DNA of 64,000 nucleotides from Aggregatilinea lenta (GTDB lineage Bacteria; Chloroflexota; Anaerolineae; Aggregatilineales; Aggregatilineaceae), in contig NZ_BFCB01000002.1 in the NCBI RefSeq assembly GCF_003569045.1, positions 1,841,506 through 1,905,505 of the forward strand, in the 5' to 3' direction. This document shows positions 1 through 8,357 of this stretch, piece by piece. The position numbers and the translations under genes are program-made. Within the stretch, counting starts at the first letter, position 1. Each line of letters begins with the position of its first letter. The notes beneath the pieces were generated by a model. It was given only the letters and a program-made list of their open reading frames with translations, was not told where the DNA came from and did no database searches.

Positions 1-2
1 AG

Positions 3-902
3 TCTGGACCGCGCGTCTCGGTGATCGGCATCGGTACATGGCAGTTCGGCGGCGAGTGGGGCAAGGACTTCACCCAGCCCGAAGCGGACCGCATCCTGGG
101 CCGCGCGCACGATCTGGGCATCAACCTGATCGACACGGCGGAATGCTACGGCGATCACCTCTCGGAAGAGATGGTCGGGCGTGCCGTCCGCCACAACCGG
201 CAGGACTGGATCATCGCCACCAAGTTCGGCCACCGCTTCAATGGGCGTTTCGAGCGCGATCAGGTCTGGTCGCCGGACGAGGTGCGCCAACAACTTGAGG
301 ACTCGCTGCGCGCGCTGGGCACGGACACCATCGACCTGTACCAGTTCCATTCCGGCAGCGATGAAGACTTCGACCAGCCAGAGCTGTGGGCGATGCTGGC
401 CGAGCAGGTCCAGGCAGGCAAGATCCGCGCGCTGGGCCTGTCGATCAGCCCTAACACCAACATCTACCAGACCGCGCGGGCAGATTCGGTCGGCGCAAGC
501 GCGATCCAGGTGGTCTACAACCGGCTGGACCGTGTGCCCGAAGATGAAGTGCTGCCCGCCTGCATCGAGCACGACCTGGGTGTGCTGGCCCGCGTTCCGC
601 TCGCCAGCGGCCTGCTGAGCGGCAAATACCAGCCCGGCACGCGCTTCACCGACTCGACCGACGTGCGCTCCCTGCGCGACGACGCGAAGGTTCAGGCGCA
701 GCTGGACGAGGTCGCGGCGATCAAGGCGGAGGAAGTGCCCGACGGCGTCGATATGGCGACCTGGGCGCTGGCGTGGTGCCTCGCGCACCCCGCCGTGACA
801 TGCGTGATCCCCGGCTGCAAGTCGCCGGAACAGGTCGAAGCCAACGCCCGCGCCGCCGACCTGAATATGGTCAGCCCGGAACATCCGCAGGCGGTGGAGT
901 AG
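3..902 (+). CDS. Aldo/keto reductase (5' end outside window)
   Basis: NAD(P)H-dependent oxidoreductase of the aldo/keto reductase superfamily, a cytosolic TIM-barrel enzyme that reduces aldehydes or ketones; the substrate cannot be told from sequence. The family's catalytic tetrad is visible: Asp and Tyr in IDTAECYG, Lys in IATKFGH and His in YQFHSG. The C-terminal cofactor loop shows as VIPGCKSPEQVEAN. The open frame runs to the left edge without a stop, and the residues before the first GTG (SGPRVS, then VIGIGTWQFGG) match the usual N-terminal strand of the family. The real start therefore lies left of base 1 and the GTG at 21 is not the start. About 299 residues are visible, close to full family length. 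Identification is firm; the role is unknown. Confidence 0.9.
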   Translation, partial: SGPRVSVIGIGTWQFGGEWGKDFTQPEADRILGRAHDLGINLIDTAECYGDHLSEEMVGRAVRHNRQDWIIATKFGHRFNGRFERDQVWSPDEVRQQLEDSLRALGTDTIDLYQFHSGSDEDFDQPELWAMLAEQVQAGKIRALGLSISPNTNIYQTARADSVGASAIQVVYNRLDRVPEDEVLPACIEHDLGVLARVPLASGLLSGKYQPGTRFTDSTDVRSLRDDAKVQAQLDEVAAIKAEEVPDGVDMATWALAWCLAHPAVTCVIPGCKSPEQVEANARAADLNMVSPEHPQAVE

Positions 903-1041
903 ATCCGTATTCCGCGCGAGCCGACGGTCTCCGTAGGCGCGTATCGTAATACGCCCCAGGATCGGCCATCACCATCCCGAAACCGCACCCCGTCCGCGCC
1001 CGGTGCTATACTCCCGCCGTCAACGGGTACAGGAAGGCCAG

Positions 1042-1641
1042 ATGTCGGACTTTATCACGCTCACCTGCCCCAACTGCGGCGGGCGGCTGGAAATCACCAA
1101 CGACGTGGATCGCTTCGCGTGTGCCTACTGTGGCGCGGAACATCTCGTGCGGCGCGGCGGCGGCATCGTCACCCTCGCGCCGGTGCTGGACGGCCTGCGG
1201 GACGTGCAAGTGGGCGTCAACCGCGCCGCGTCAGAACTGGCGATCCACCGCCTGGAGACGGAGATCAACCGCCTCGCGGATCACTACCGCGTGGTGGCGA
1301 GCCAGCTTGCCGCCCTGCCCAAACGCCCGGCCCGGCGATCGCTGTGGCGCGCGGCAATCCGAGCGGTCTTTGCAGCGGCGCTGGTCGCGTTGGGTGTGTT
1401 CGTGGCCGGAGCGCTGCTGTTTGGCGGACGCGGCGCGGCGCTCGCCTTCGGCTTGACCCCTGTCGCGGCGATCTTCGTCATCGTCGGGCGGGTATGGCTG
1501 CACTGGCGTGTTCTGCAACGCGATACACAGCAACTCATCGCCAGCCGCGCGCAGATGGAATCGACCCTGATGACGCTCACCCGCGAAATCCAGGACCGGC
1601 AGCGCCAGCTTGCCCACCACCGGCGTGTCGTTTCCGGTTAG
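1042..1641 (+). CDS. Zinc-ribbon membrane protein
   Basis: A 199-residue protein of unknown role. The N-terminus carries a rubredoxin-like zinc ribbon: CPNCGG, then CAYCGAEH about 20 residues later, giving four Cys ligands. A short helical region (residues 60-100) follows, then two hydrophobic stretches near residues 120-165 that look like a transmembrane hairpin, and a Gln/Arg-rich helical tail. The ATG at 1042 is preferred over upstream starts because AGGAAGG lies just before it. A TATACT-like -10 element at about 1007-1012 could be its promoter. This zinc-ribbon plus two-helix layout is common in small uncharacterised bacterial membrane proteins. The stop overlaps the end of the convergent gene remnant on the other strand. 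Confidence 0.7.
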   Translation: MSDFITLTCPNCGGRLEITNDVDRFACAYCGAEHLVRRGGGIVTLAPVLDGLRDVQVGVNRAASELAIHRLETEINRLADHYRVVASQLAALPKRPARRSLWRAAIRAVFAAALVALGVFVAGALLFGGRGAALAFGLTPVAAIFVIVGRVWLHWRVLQRDTQQLIASRAQMESTLMTLTREIQDRQRQLAHHRRVVSG

Positions 1642-1840
1642 GCCCCGCCTTTCTGGCTGAGGTTCGCCCCCTCTTTGTGCAACAGGTCGAACGTATCTTC
1701 CGTCACCCAGTGAAGTTCAGCTCGGTCGTGTCGAAGTGCTGGCGGTAGACGTCGAGAAAATCGGTCTTCTTCGTCCCGTCCGGGTAAAACGGCCCAACCC
1801 AATCGTCATACGAGTAGCCGCTGGTTCCCACGTGAATCAT
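1638..1840 (-). pseudogene. DUF72 (YecE-like) gene remnant
   Basis: On the minus strand an ATG at 1840 opens a frame starting MIHVGTSGYSYDDW and continuing through WVGPFYPDGTKK and FLDVYRQHFDTTELNF. This is the recognisable N-terminal motif set of DUF72/YecE proteins, which are normally about 240-300 residues. After about 52 codons the frame hits TGA. A second frame then runs LHWVTEDTFDLLHK to a TAA at 1638. The middle of the gene is gone, so this looks like an internal deletion joining the 5' end to a short 3' piece. It overlaps the stop of the zinc-ribbon gene. The family match is from memory of the motif. Confidence 0.6.
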
Positions 1841-2006
1841 GTCGAAAGCGCTCCATGACTCGCTCGATGGTAGGCAGATTATAGGATTCGCGGCGTGGGG
1901 GTGTCACGCAAGGCGGGCGGCGATGCCCAAAATTTTGGGGCACACGCGCGGGGTGCGGCGTGATATCTTCAGATCATCAGATTGGCACACAGCAGAGGTC
2001 CCACAC

Positions 2007-2147
2007 ATGAACCAGCAACCGATGATCGACCTGTCCGGCAGGCACCTGACGGTGATCGAGTGGCGCTATTGGCTCGGCTGCCTGATGCCATTCGTGTGGT
2101 TCGTATCGGTGATTTTTGTGGTCAAAGTGGCGATTCTGGTGTTTTAA
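2007..2147 (+). CDS. Small single-pass membrane protein
   Basis: A 46-residue frame starting at ATG 2007 with AGAGG just upstream. It has a short polar N-terminus (MNQQPMIDLSG) and one long hydrophobic stretch (roughly residues 22-46, WLGCLMPFVWFVSVIFVVKV) reaching almost to the C-terminus, as in small tail-anchored membrane proteins. A longer frame in the same register begins at 1839 but has no good ribosome site. No family is recognised. It is convergent with the next gene, 19 bases away. Confidence 0.4.
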   Translation: MNQQPMIDLSGRHLTVIEWRYWLGCLMPFVWFVSVIFVVKVAILVF

Positions 2148-2166
2148 GGGGAAAAGCAAACAGGCC

Positions 2167-2556
2167 CTACGGCATCTCGCGCAGGGCCATCTCCATCAAC
2201 CGAATCGAGAACCGGATCCGTTCGCCAATTTCGGGGAAGAGTTCCTGGTTCAGCAGGTCGCAGGCCGTTTCGTACTGCGCCCACGTCGGGCGGTTGCGGG
2301 TGAGCCAACGGAACGAGCCGTTTGACACCCGCATCCAGTGTTCCGTCTCCAGGCGGCGCGTGCCTTCCGGCGACTGGTAGAAGCGCGTCGTGAGATACGC
2401 CGCAAAACGGTCGTGCTCGCGGAATCCGCACGTGTAGAACGTACCGTCCGGCGACAACCAGCCGTTAATTCCCAGGGGCCGGTCACCTACATCCGAGTTC
2501 AGCGCGGCATTATCCCGCGTCATATCGGGAGGGGAAAACAGTAGTGGACCTGTCAT
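2167..2556 (-). CDS. Hypothetical protein, 129 aa
   Basis: Unrecognised soluble protein. The chosen start (MTGPLLFSPP) has a GGAG eight bases upstream; two in-frame ATGs 6 and 18 bases further up fit the ribosome site less well. The middle is rich in aromatic and charged residues (GTFYTCGFREHDRFAAYL, HWMRVSNGSFRWL) and the C-terminal 40 residues look helical. No signal peptide or membrane segment is seen. Codon usage fits the GC-rich neighbours. It lies between two genes of unrelated function, with about 90 bases to the MutS-like gene upstream of it on the same strand. Confidence 0.6.
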   Translation of the reverse strand: MTGPLLFSPPDMTRDNAALNSDVGDRPLGINGWLSPDGTFYTCGFREHDRFAAYLTTRFYQSPEGTRRLETEHWMRVSNGSFRWLTRNRPTWAQYETACDLLNQELFPEIGERIRFSIRLMEMALREMP

Positions 2557-2667
2557 CGACATTACTCCGTTCAACTTTTCCGACTTTTACTTTAGGCCAC
2601 ATCACCCAACCTCACATCCGACCAATGACGGAGATCCATATAGGCCAGATGGCTATGTGCAACACTA

Positions 2668-4389
2668 TTACGCTCCATTTAGACCACGATCATGCAGCCT
2701 GCGGCGAAGCTGCTCGAAACTGATTCCGTAGCGCGCGGCGATCTCGCGCGCATAGCTTTTGCCGATGGGTGGTCCCGGCTCGATGCGGTACGTCTGCCGC
2801 ACGCCGCCCTGCCCTGCCGGGTTCTCCACCACGCGCGCCACCAGGCTGGCCGCCGCGCTGTCGCCGGGTGTGGAGCCGTTCAAGGTCTCCAGGTCCGCCG
2901 CCAGCTCGTGCAAGTGCGTCGCGTAGACTGCCCGCGCGCCCAGCAGGCGCAGCGCTCGCACGAGATCGCGCGCCAGATAGAGGCCCTCGCCGGGGCTGGT
3001 TGTCGCCAGCGACTCATTGAGGAGTATCAGGCTATACCGCGTGGCGCGCTCGAAAATGACGCCCAATCGCTGCGCCTCCTCGCCCAGACGCCCCGCATCC
3101 GCTTGTGGATTTTCCTCGACTGGGAAGTGCGTATAGACCGCATCCACCGGGCTGATCCGCGCGCGGCGACCCGGCACATACAGCCCGGCCTGCGCCATCA
3201 CCTGGATCAGACCCACCGCCTGGGTATAGGTCGTCTTGCCGCCTCGGTTTGGCCCGGTCAGGATCAGGATGCGACCGTCCGCATCGAACCGAACGCCGTT
3301 CAGCACGACTGTGTCACTCACATCATGCGGCTCGCCCATCCCGATCACCCGCAGCGCGAGGTACAGGTTATAGGCGTCGTCCACCTCGCAGATTCGCTCG
3401 TCCCGCGGGGCCAGCTCCGGCCTGCACACCGGCAGGCCGCTGCGCCGCAGCCGCGTGATCAGCCGCGCCGCACCCAGATAAAACGCCAGGTCGATCCGCA
3501 GCCGGTCCAGGAAGCGCACGTTGATGCGCTGGTACCGCTCCAACGCCGCCGCGACGGGCTTGGTCACCTGCTTGAGCACGTCCGCCAGGTCGCGGAACAG
3601 CGGGTGCAGCATGGGGTTGTCCATGCCCAGCCGCGCCGACTCCGCCGTGGGACGCGGCATGGCGTGTAACTGCGCCAGCCCTTCCCACTCACCCTGCGGC
3701 CCGGCCCGCCCCAGCAGCGCGCCAATCAACGAGTACGACGCGCCGTGAAAGCGCTCCTTGTTAACGGCCAGCAGAGTCGCCTCGACCGGACGCAGGTGAT
3801 CGTCCAGGTTCACGCCGATGGTCACGCTGACCGCGCCGCGCACCTGCGCCGCCAGATCGGGCAGCGTGCGCGCCAACTGCTCGAACTGCGGATCGTCGTG
3901 CTGGCTGGCGATCGTATCGCGCAGCCGCCGCAATCCCGCCGAACGGATCCCAACTCCCGCCGCTTCGCACGTCGCGTGCAAAATCTGCACACACTCGACG
4001 TACAGCTCCAACTGCCCGATGCGCCAGATCACCTCGTGCAGCGCCGTCTGGTCCCGCGAGGGAAAGTACACGTAGCGTTCGAGCGCGTTGGCCTTGGGTA
4101 GAAACGCCTCGAACCGCGTCGCCAGCGCGGGCGCCTCCAGCAGATCGTCGAGCACGTCCTGCCGGTAGCGGATCACGGCAGGATCGGTGCACAGTGTTCC
4201 AAACAACTCCTGAAGATCCGCTGCACGCGTATAGCCTGCACTGAACGCCTCCAGTACGGGTCCCAGGCTCAGATCGCGCTGCGCGCCCGCGCTCAGGCGC
4301 TCGCCATGCGGCGTCGCATCCGTGTCCGGCGGCCACAGCAAGCTGAGGCCCGCGCTGTCCGGCGGATTCATTAGATTCATCGGACTCAT
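2668..4389 (-). CDS. MutS-family DNA mismatch repair-like ATPase
   Basis: A 573-residue MutS-like ATPase. The C-terminal ABC-type ATPase domain is clear: Walker A GPNRGGKTT at residues 379-387, a following helix, a LNESLATTSPGEG segment where MutS has its Walker B/D-loop, and the ATHLHEL switch histidine. The N-terminal half is the helical lever/clamp region; there is no mismatch-recognition domain I and no C-terminal Smr nuclease. That separates it from MutS1 (about 850 aa) and MutS2 (about 780 aa) and places it with short MutS-related proteins of poorly known function. The usual Walker B Asp-Glu appears as Asn-Glu, which I recall from other short MutS-like proteins. Clustered in-frame ATGs at 4389, 4380 and 4371 leave the exact start uncertain. 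Confidence 0.85.
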   Translation of the reverse strand: MSPMNLMNPPDSAGLSLLWPPDTDATPHGERLSAGAQRDLSLGPVLEAFSAGYTRAADLQELFGTLCTDPAVIRYRQDVLDDLLEAPALATRFEAFLPKANALERYVYFPSRDQTALHEVIWRIGQLELYVECVQILHATCEAAGVGIRSAGLRRLRDTIASQHDDPQFEQLARTLPDLAAQVRGAVSVTIGVNLDDHLRPVEATLLAVNKERFHGASYSLIGALLGRAGPQGEWEGLAQLHAMPRPTAESARLGMDNPMLHPLFRDLADVLKQVTKPVAAALERYQRINVRFLDRLRIDLAFYLGAARLITRLRRSGLPVCRPELAPRDERICEVDDAYNLYLALRVIGMGEPHDVSDTVVLNGVRFDADGRILILTGPNRGGKTTYTQAVGLIQVMAQAGLYVPGRRARISPVDAVYTHFPVEENPQADAGRLGEEAQRLGVIFERATRYSLILLNESLATTSPGEGLYLARDLVRALRLLGARAVYATHLHELAADLETLNGSTPGDSAAASLVARVVENPAGQGGVRQTYRIEPGPPIGKSYAREIAARYGISFEQLRRRLHDRGLNGA

Positions 4390-4618
4390 TTGACTTATAT
4401 AGTTTATTGTACCAACAATGTCTCTTCATTATCGCACGTTATGGGGTCGGCGGCTCATCTTTCACAGAAAATTCACGTGATCAGTAGGAGGGTGCGTAAG
4501 CGCTCTCACTCCCGGTTCCGCGCACAGATTGGGCTGTCCCGCCGGGCGAGCGCCCGCCCAACGCCGGAGCGTGCTAAAATGGAAACTTGACCGGTTCCTC
4601 AGACATCGGGGCGAAGCC

Positions 4619-5467
4619 ATGCCATCCAACCCACCGACCGATCAGGGGATCATCTGGTGCCTGCCGCACGTCGATAATCTGCGATTCATGCGCGCCCGCT
4701 ACGTCCAGCACGCCTTCAAGCCCCATGCGCACGACTACTTCGTGATCGGCATCATTGAGGAGGGCGTGCAGTCGTTCACGCACGAGCACGAGCGCCACAT
4801 TACGATCCCCGGCAAGCTGATCGTGATCAACCCCGGCGAGCTGCACACCGGCGAGGCAGCGATCGAGGAGGGGTTCAGCTATCGCGCTCTGTACCCGTCC
4901 GTAGACCTGATGCGCGCCATCGGGCGGGAGTTCGTCGCGTCGTCCGGCGCATCCGGCGACGTGCCGCGCTTTTCCGGCAGCGTGATCCAGGACCCGCAGT
5001 TGTTCCGGTGGATCCAGAAGCTGCACCGGCTGAGCGAGCACCTCGCCCCAGGGCTTCAGTTCGAGGAGGCGCTCAACACCTTCCTGGTCGAGCTGAGCCG
5101 GCGGCACGCGGCAGACAGGCTGGCCCTGCCCGACTACCACGACGCGCACCGCGCCGTGCAACAGGTGTGCGATTACCTCGAAGCGCACTTCGACGAGGGC
5201 ATCACGCTGGCCGACCTGTCGCAGCAGGTGCACATCACGCCCTATCACCTGACGCGCCTGTTCAGCCAGCAGGTCGGCATCCCGCCGCACCGCTATCTGG
5301 AAAACGTGCGCGTCCGGCAGGCCGAGCGCCTGCTGACCTCCGGCATGCCCATTGCGGACGTGGCCTACGCGACGGGCTTTTCCAGCCAGAGCCACTTCAC
5401 CCGCCGCTTCAAGCAGTTCATCGGCACGACCCCCGCCCAATTCGCCCAACAGCGCAAGATTGTGTAA
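4619..5467 (+). CDS. AraC-family transcriptional regulator
   Basis: A 282-residue one-component regulator. Residues 1-90 form an AraC-type cupin sensing domain (HAHDYFVIGIIEEG, then NPGELHTGE). Residues 180-282 hold two helix-turn-helices: GITLADLSQQVHITPYHLTRLF and the signature PIADVAYATGFSSQSHFTRRFK. This matches the group that binds a small ligand in the cupin and often controls an adjacent efflux or catabolic gene. The ATG at 4619 gives a normal family start; a frame open further upstream lacks ATG. The DUF2000 gene begins 70 bases downstream on the same strand and could be co-transcribed or its target. Confidence 0.9.
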   Translation: MPSNPPTDQGIIWCLPHVDNLRFMRARYVQHAFKPHAHDYFVIGIIEEGVQSFTHEHERHITIPGKLIVINPGELHTGEAAIEEGFSYRALYPSVDLMRAIGREFVASSGASGDVPRFSGSVIQDPQLFRWIQKLHRLSEHLAPGLQFEEALNTFLVELSRRHAADRLALPDYHDAHRAVQQVCDYLEAHFDEGITLADLSQQVHITPYHLTRLFSQQVGIPPHRYLENVRVRQAERLLTSGMPIADVAYATGFSSQSHFTRRFKQFIGTTPAQFAQQRKIV

Positions 5468-5537
5468 GACACCGCGCCGTGCGTCGCATATCCTTCCCCT
5501 AGAGGCAGACAAAACAGCACTCGGAAGGATAGCTCTC

Positions 5538-5954
5538 ATGTCGATGACGTTTGACACCAAGATCGCAATCGTGCTGTGCGACGATCTGGAAACGTGGCAG
5601 AAGCTGAACGTGACTGCGTTCGTCGCCAGCGCGGTGGTGGGGAAGACCGGCGAGATCCTCGGCGCGCCCTACCAGGATGCCGCCGGGAACCAGTACCTGC
5701 CGATGGTGATCCAGCCGATAATGATTTATCAGGCGAGCGCGCAGGAATTGGTCCGGGTCTACCAGCGGGCGCGCGAGCGCGAAGTGAAGTTAGCGATCTT
5801 CACCCGCGAGCTGTTCTCGACCGGCAACGACGACGACAACCGCGCCGCCGTCGCGGACAAGCTGCCAGAGCAGCTCGATCTGGTGGGCGTCGCCATGCGC
5901 GACCTGAAAAAAACCGTGGACAAGGTCACGAAGGGTCTGAAGTTCCACCCGTAA
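5538..5954 (+). CDS. DUF2000 family protein
   Basis: A 138-residue protein matching the DUF2000 pattern: an N-terminal strand with KIAIVLCDDLETWQKLNVTAF, a central ILGAPYQDAAGNQY and PMVIQPIMIYQA segment, and a C-terminal DLVGVAMRD. The biochemical role of this family is not established; it adopts a PTH2-like fold as I recall. The ATG at 5538 has GGAAGGAT about 10 bases upstream. It follows the AraC gene on the same strand, so the regulator may control it. No signal or membrane segment is present. Confidence 0.8.
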   Translation: MSMTFDTKIAIVLCDDLETWQKLNVTAFVASAVVGKTGEILGAPYQDAAGNQYLPMVIQPIMIYQASAQELVRVYQRAREREVKLAIFTRELFSTGNDDDNRAAVADKLPEQLDLVGVAMRDLKKTVDKVTKGLKFHP

Positions 5955-6065
5955 AAACGGCAGCAAAACAGGACCTTGCAGTGTTCCCTGACCTCACGCA
6001 CAGCACACGATTCTGTGCTAGGATGACAGGCGAGGACGGTATAGGTGCGGGGGAGTGCGATCCGT

Positions 6066-6578
6066 ATGTTTGACATGGCGGTTCCGGCGTGGGACATCGT
6101 ACTGCGCACGACGGTGGTTTACCTGATCATCCTGATCGGGCTGCGGGTAGCAGGCAAGCGCGAGATCGGCCAGATGGCGATCTTCGACCTCGTCGTGCTG
6201 CTGCTGTTGGCGAATGCGGTACAGAACGCGATGGTCGGCCCCGACACGTCGCTGCTGGGCGGCGTGCTCGCCGCACTGGTGCTGCTGGCGCTCAACGGTA
6301 TCGTGGCCCAGCTCCGGCTGCGCTGGCCCCGGTTAGGTCGTATCGTCGAAGGCTCGCCGACCGTCCTGGTGCTTCACGGCGAAGCCGTCACGCCGCACCT
6401 GCGGCGCGAGGGCATCGACCAGGAAACGCTGGAGGCCGCGCTGCGCGAACATGGCATCGCCAACATCCGTGACGTCGAAATGGCCGTGCTGGAGATTGAT
6501 GGCAGCATCAGCATCGTGCCGGTGAACAGCACCCACCACGCGGTCAAACGAATCGCGAGGCCGTTTCAGAACCATTAA
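6066..6578 (+). CDS. YetF-like DUF421 membrane protein
   Basis: A 170-residue integral membrane protein of the DUF421/YetF family. Three hydrophobic segments (about residues 10-30, 38-58 and 62-82) are followed by a soluble domain (residues 90-165) with the family's patterns RIVEGSPTVLVLHGEAV, TLEAALREHGI and DVEMAVLEIDGSISIVP. The function is unclear. GGGGGAG upstream favours the ATG at 6066 over a GTG at 6045. The gene stands alone and is followed by about 190 bases to the convergent ABC exporter genes. Confidence 0.85.
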   Translation: MFDMAVPAWDIVLRTTVVYLIILIGLRVAGKREIGQMAIFDLVVLLLLANAVQNAMVGPDTSLLGGVLAALVLLALNGIVAQLRLRWPRLGRIVEGSPTVLVLHGEAVTPHLRREGIDQETLEAALREHGIANIRDVEMAVLEIDGSISIVPVNSTHHAVKRIARPFQNH

Positions 6579-6711
6579 GGGGAATTGCGGCGCAAGGGCT
6601 GAAAAATTTGCCCACGAGCGTGGTACCCGACCGGATGATAGGGCGGACAGGGAAAAGCCCTACCCTCTGCGGTCGGCGATGAACTGTGCCTCGTCCGGCA
6701 TCCATGCCCGG

Positions 6712-6745
6712 CGTGGGTGGGTGGAGAAAGCTCCGCCCACCCACG
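6712..6745 (-). terminator. Strong hairpin after ABC exporter operon
   Basis: An almost perfect 15-bp stem with a 4-base AAAG loop (arms 6712-6726 and 6731-6745, one G-T wobble) lies 25 bases beyond the stop of the minus-strand ABC permease. There is no strong T-run on either side, so it is either a terminator of the T-poor kind or a 3' end protector. Confidence 0.45.
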
Positions 6746-6769
6746 AGATCTGATCCACTAAGCAGGCCG

Positions 6770-7564
6770 TTAGCTCGACGCGCTGGCGTAACGCCGGACG
6801 CCCGTGCGGAACAGAACCGTTGCGCCCACGAACAGTGCCACCGCCAGCGCCAGACTGCCGAATGCCATCTCCGGCGCGAGATCGCCCGTTAGCGCCTGGG
6901 CGGGAATGGTCGTCATCACGCCAACCGGCACGATCCACGTCAGCACCAGCCGCACCCCGGCGGGATAGAGGCTGACTGGGTAGCGCGCCATCTGGAACAG
7001 GCCGTCGAACACCCACCCGAATAGGAAGCCGGGACTCCAGAAGATCATCCCGGCGAAGGCCAGCAGCAGCGAGTACATCACCAGCATACCCAGCGCCAGC
7101 AGCGCCAGGAACGCCGCGATCCGCCCGGCAGACAGCGTCGCGTCGAGCTGCGTCACCGCCGCGACGAGCACGCCCAGCCCCAGCACGAGATCGATCAGCG
7201 CGAAGGGCCGCCACTGGCGCACGCTCGCCAGAAATTGAATATCAACCGGGCGCAGCATCACGTAGTCGAGCCGCCCCGTCCACACATCGCCGTCCATCCC
7301 GGCCAGCGCGTCCAGGCTGGGCGAGATGAACAGCCCGCGCAGGGCGCTGATGCTCATAAACACGCCCAGGATCGCCAACGTGGAGGCGAACGTCCAGCCG
7401 CGCACGTCGTCCACCTGCCCGAATAACACCTCGATCCCGATCACGCCGCCCGCCAGGGTGATCAGCCCATAGACCAAACTGATCACGAAGTTAACCGGGT
7501 AGGCGATCTCCTGCTGCACGGACGCGCGCAGAAACTTCCAGATCAAGCGGATGTGGTGTCCCAT
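6770..7564 (-). CDS. ABC-2 type transporter permease
   Basis: A 264-residue polytopic permease with six hydrophobic segments (for example YPVNFVISLVYGLITLAGGVIG and FLALLALGMLVMYSLLLAFAG). The pattern fits the ABC-2 'DUF990'-like half-permeases that pair with a second permease and an ABC ATPase to form an exporter. The ATG at 7564 (MGHHIRL) has GGAGG upstream and lies two bases from the stop of the preceding permease, so the two are translationally linked. It is the last gene of a three-gene minus-strand operon (ATPase, permease, permease). The exported substrate is unknown. Confidence 0.85.
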   Translation of the reverse strand: MGHHIRLIWKFLRASVQQEIAYPVNFVISLVYGLITLAGGVIGIEVLFGQVDDVRGWTFASTLAILGVFMSISALRGLFISPSLDALAGMDGDVWTGRLDYVMLRPVDIQFLASVRQWRPFALIDLVLGLGVLVAAVTQLDATLSAGRIAAFLALLALGMLVMYSLLLAFAGMIFWSPGFLFGWVFDGLFQMARYPVSLYPAGVRLVLTWIVPVGVMTTIPAQALTGDLAPEMAFGSLALAVALFVGATVLFRTGVRRYASASS

Positions 7565-7565
7565 C

Positions 7566-8357
7566 TCAGCCTCCCACCGCGGTATAGTGCCGCACGCCAC
7601 GCCGCCACGTCAGCCGGTAGAGGCCCAGCGCAACGAGCAGCCAGCCGCCTTGCAGCGCGAACCCGGTCAGAATCTCCGCACCGGAAAGCCGCCCCATCAG
7701 CAGCTCGACCGGGAAGCCGAGCATGTACCGGAACGGCAGCAGCACCGCCAGTTGGTCGAGCGGCGCGGGCAGCAGCGCCGTCGGGGCGATCTGGCCCGCC
7801 AGCAGGAAGACCAGCGCCTCCTGAATGACCAGCAGCGCTTCCGTGCGCGTGAACCAGAACGACAGCAGCGCCTGGGCGTACCCCAGGAAGAAGCGCAGCG
7901 CCCACGCCAGTCCCAGCGCGACCACGAACAGCGCGATATTACCTACCGTGGTCGAGAGCGTCGGACGCAGGATCAGCGCCAGGACCACCGTCACCGGGAT
8001 CACGAAGGTCATATACACGACCTTTCCGGCGATCTCGGACGCGATTGCGTCGAAAACGGGGGCCATCGGGTAGAGCAGCAGGCGGTTGAAGCTGCCCATC
8101 TGGATCATCATGCCCACCGTCCAGTACGTTTGCGAGTACGTGATCTGGTTGACGTTGATCAGCACGAGGTAGTAGGCGACGAACTGCCCGCGTGTCCAAC
8201 CGTCCACCGCGCCCTGCCCCGCCGCCGTGGACCACACGAACAGGTAGATCAGTGGCCCGATCAGCCAGCCGAACGCCAGCAGAAAGAAGAAGCTGCGGCT
8301 CTGCATCCACGACGACCACGTGCGGCGTACCAGCATCCAGCCCGCGCGCACGTTCAT
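7566..8357 (-). CDS. ABC-2 type transporter permease
   Basis: A 263-residue permease and partner of the following gene. It starts MNVRAGWMLVRRTW and has six predicted membrane segments, including FFFLLAFGWLIGPLIYLFV and VVYMTFVIPVTVVLALIL. The start overlaps the stop of the ATPase gene by four bases (ATGA). The cytoplasmic N-terminal amphipathic helix and the membrane pattern fit the ABC-2 exporter fold. With a second permease and one ATPase, the set probably forms a heterodimeric exporter of a drug, lipid or other hydrophobic compound. Confidence 0.85.
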   Translation of the reverse strand: MNVRAGWMLVRRTWSSWMQSRSFFFLLAFGWLIGPLIYLFVWSTAAGQGAVDGWTRGQFVAYYLVLINVNQITYSQTYWTVGMMIQMGSFNRLLLYPMAPVFDAIASEIAGKVVYMTFVIPVTVVLALILRPTLSTTVGNIALFVVALGLAWALRFFLGYAQALLSFWFTRTEALLVIQEALVFLLAGQIAPTALLPAPLDQLAVLLPFRYMLGFPVELLMGRLSGAEILTGFALQGGWLLVALGLYRLTWRRGVRHYTAVGG

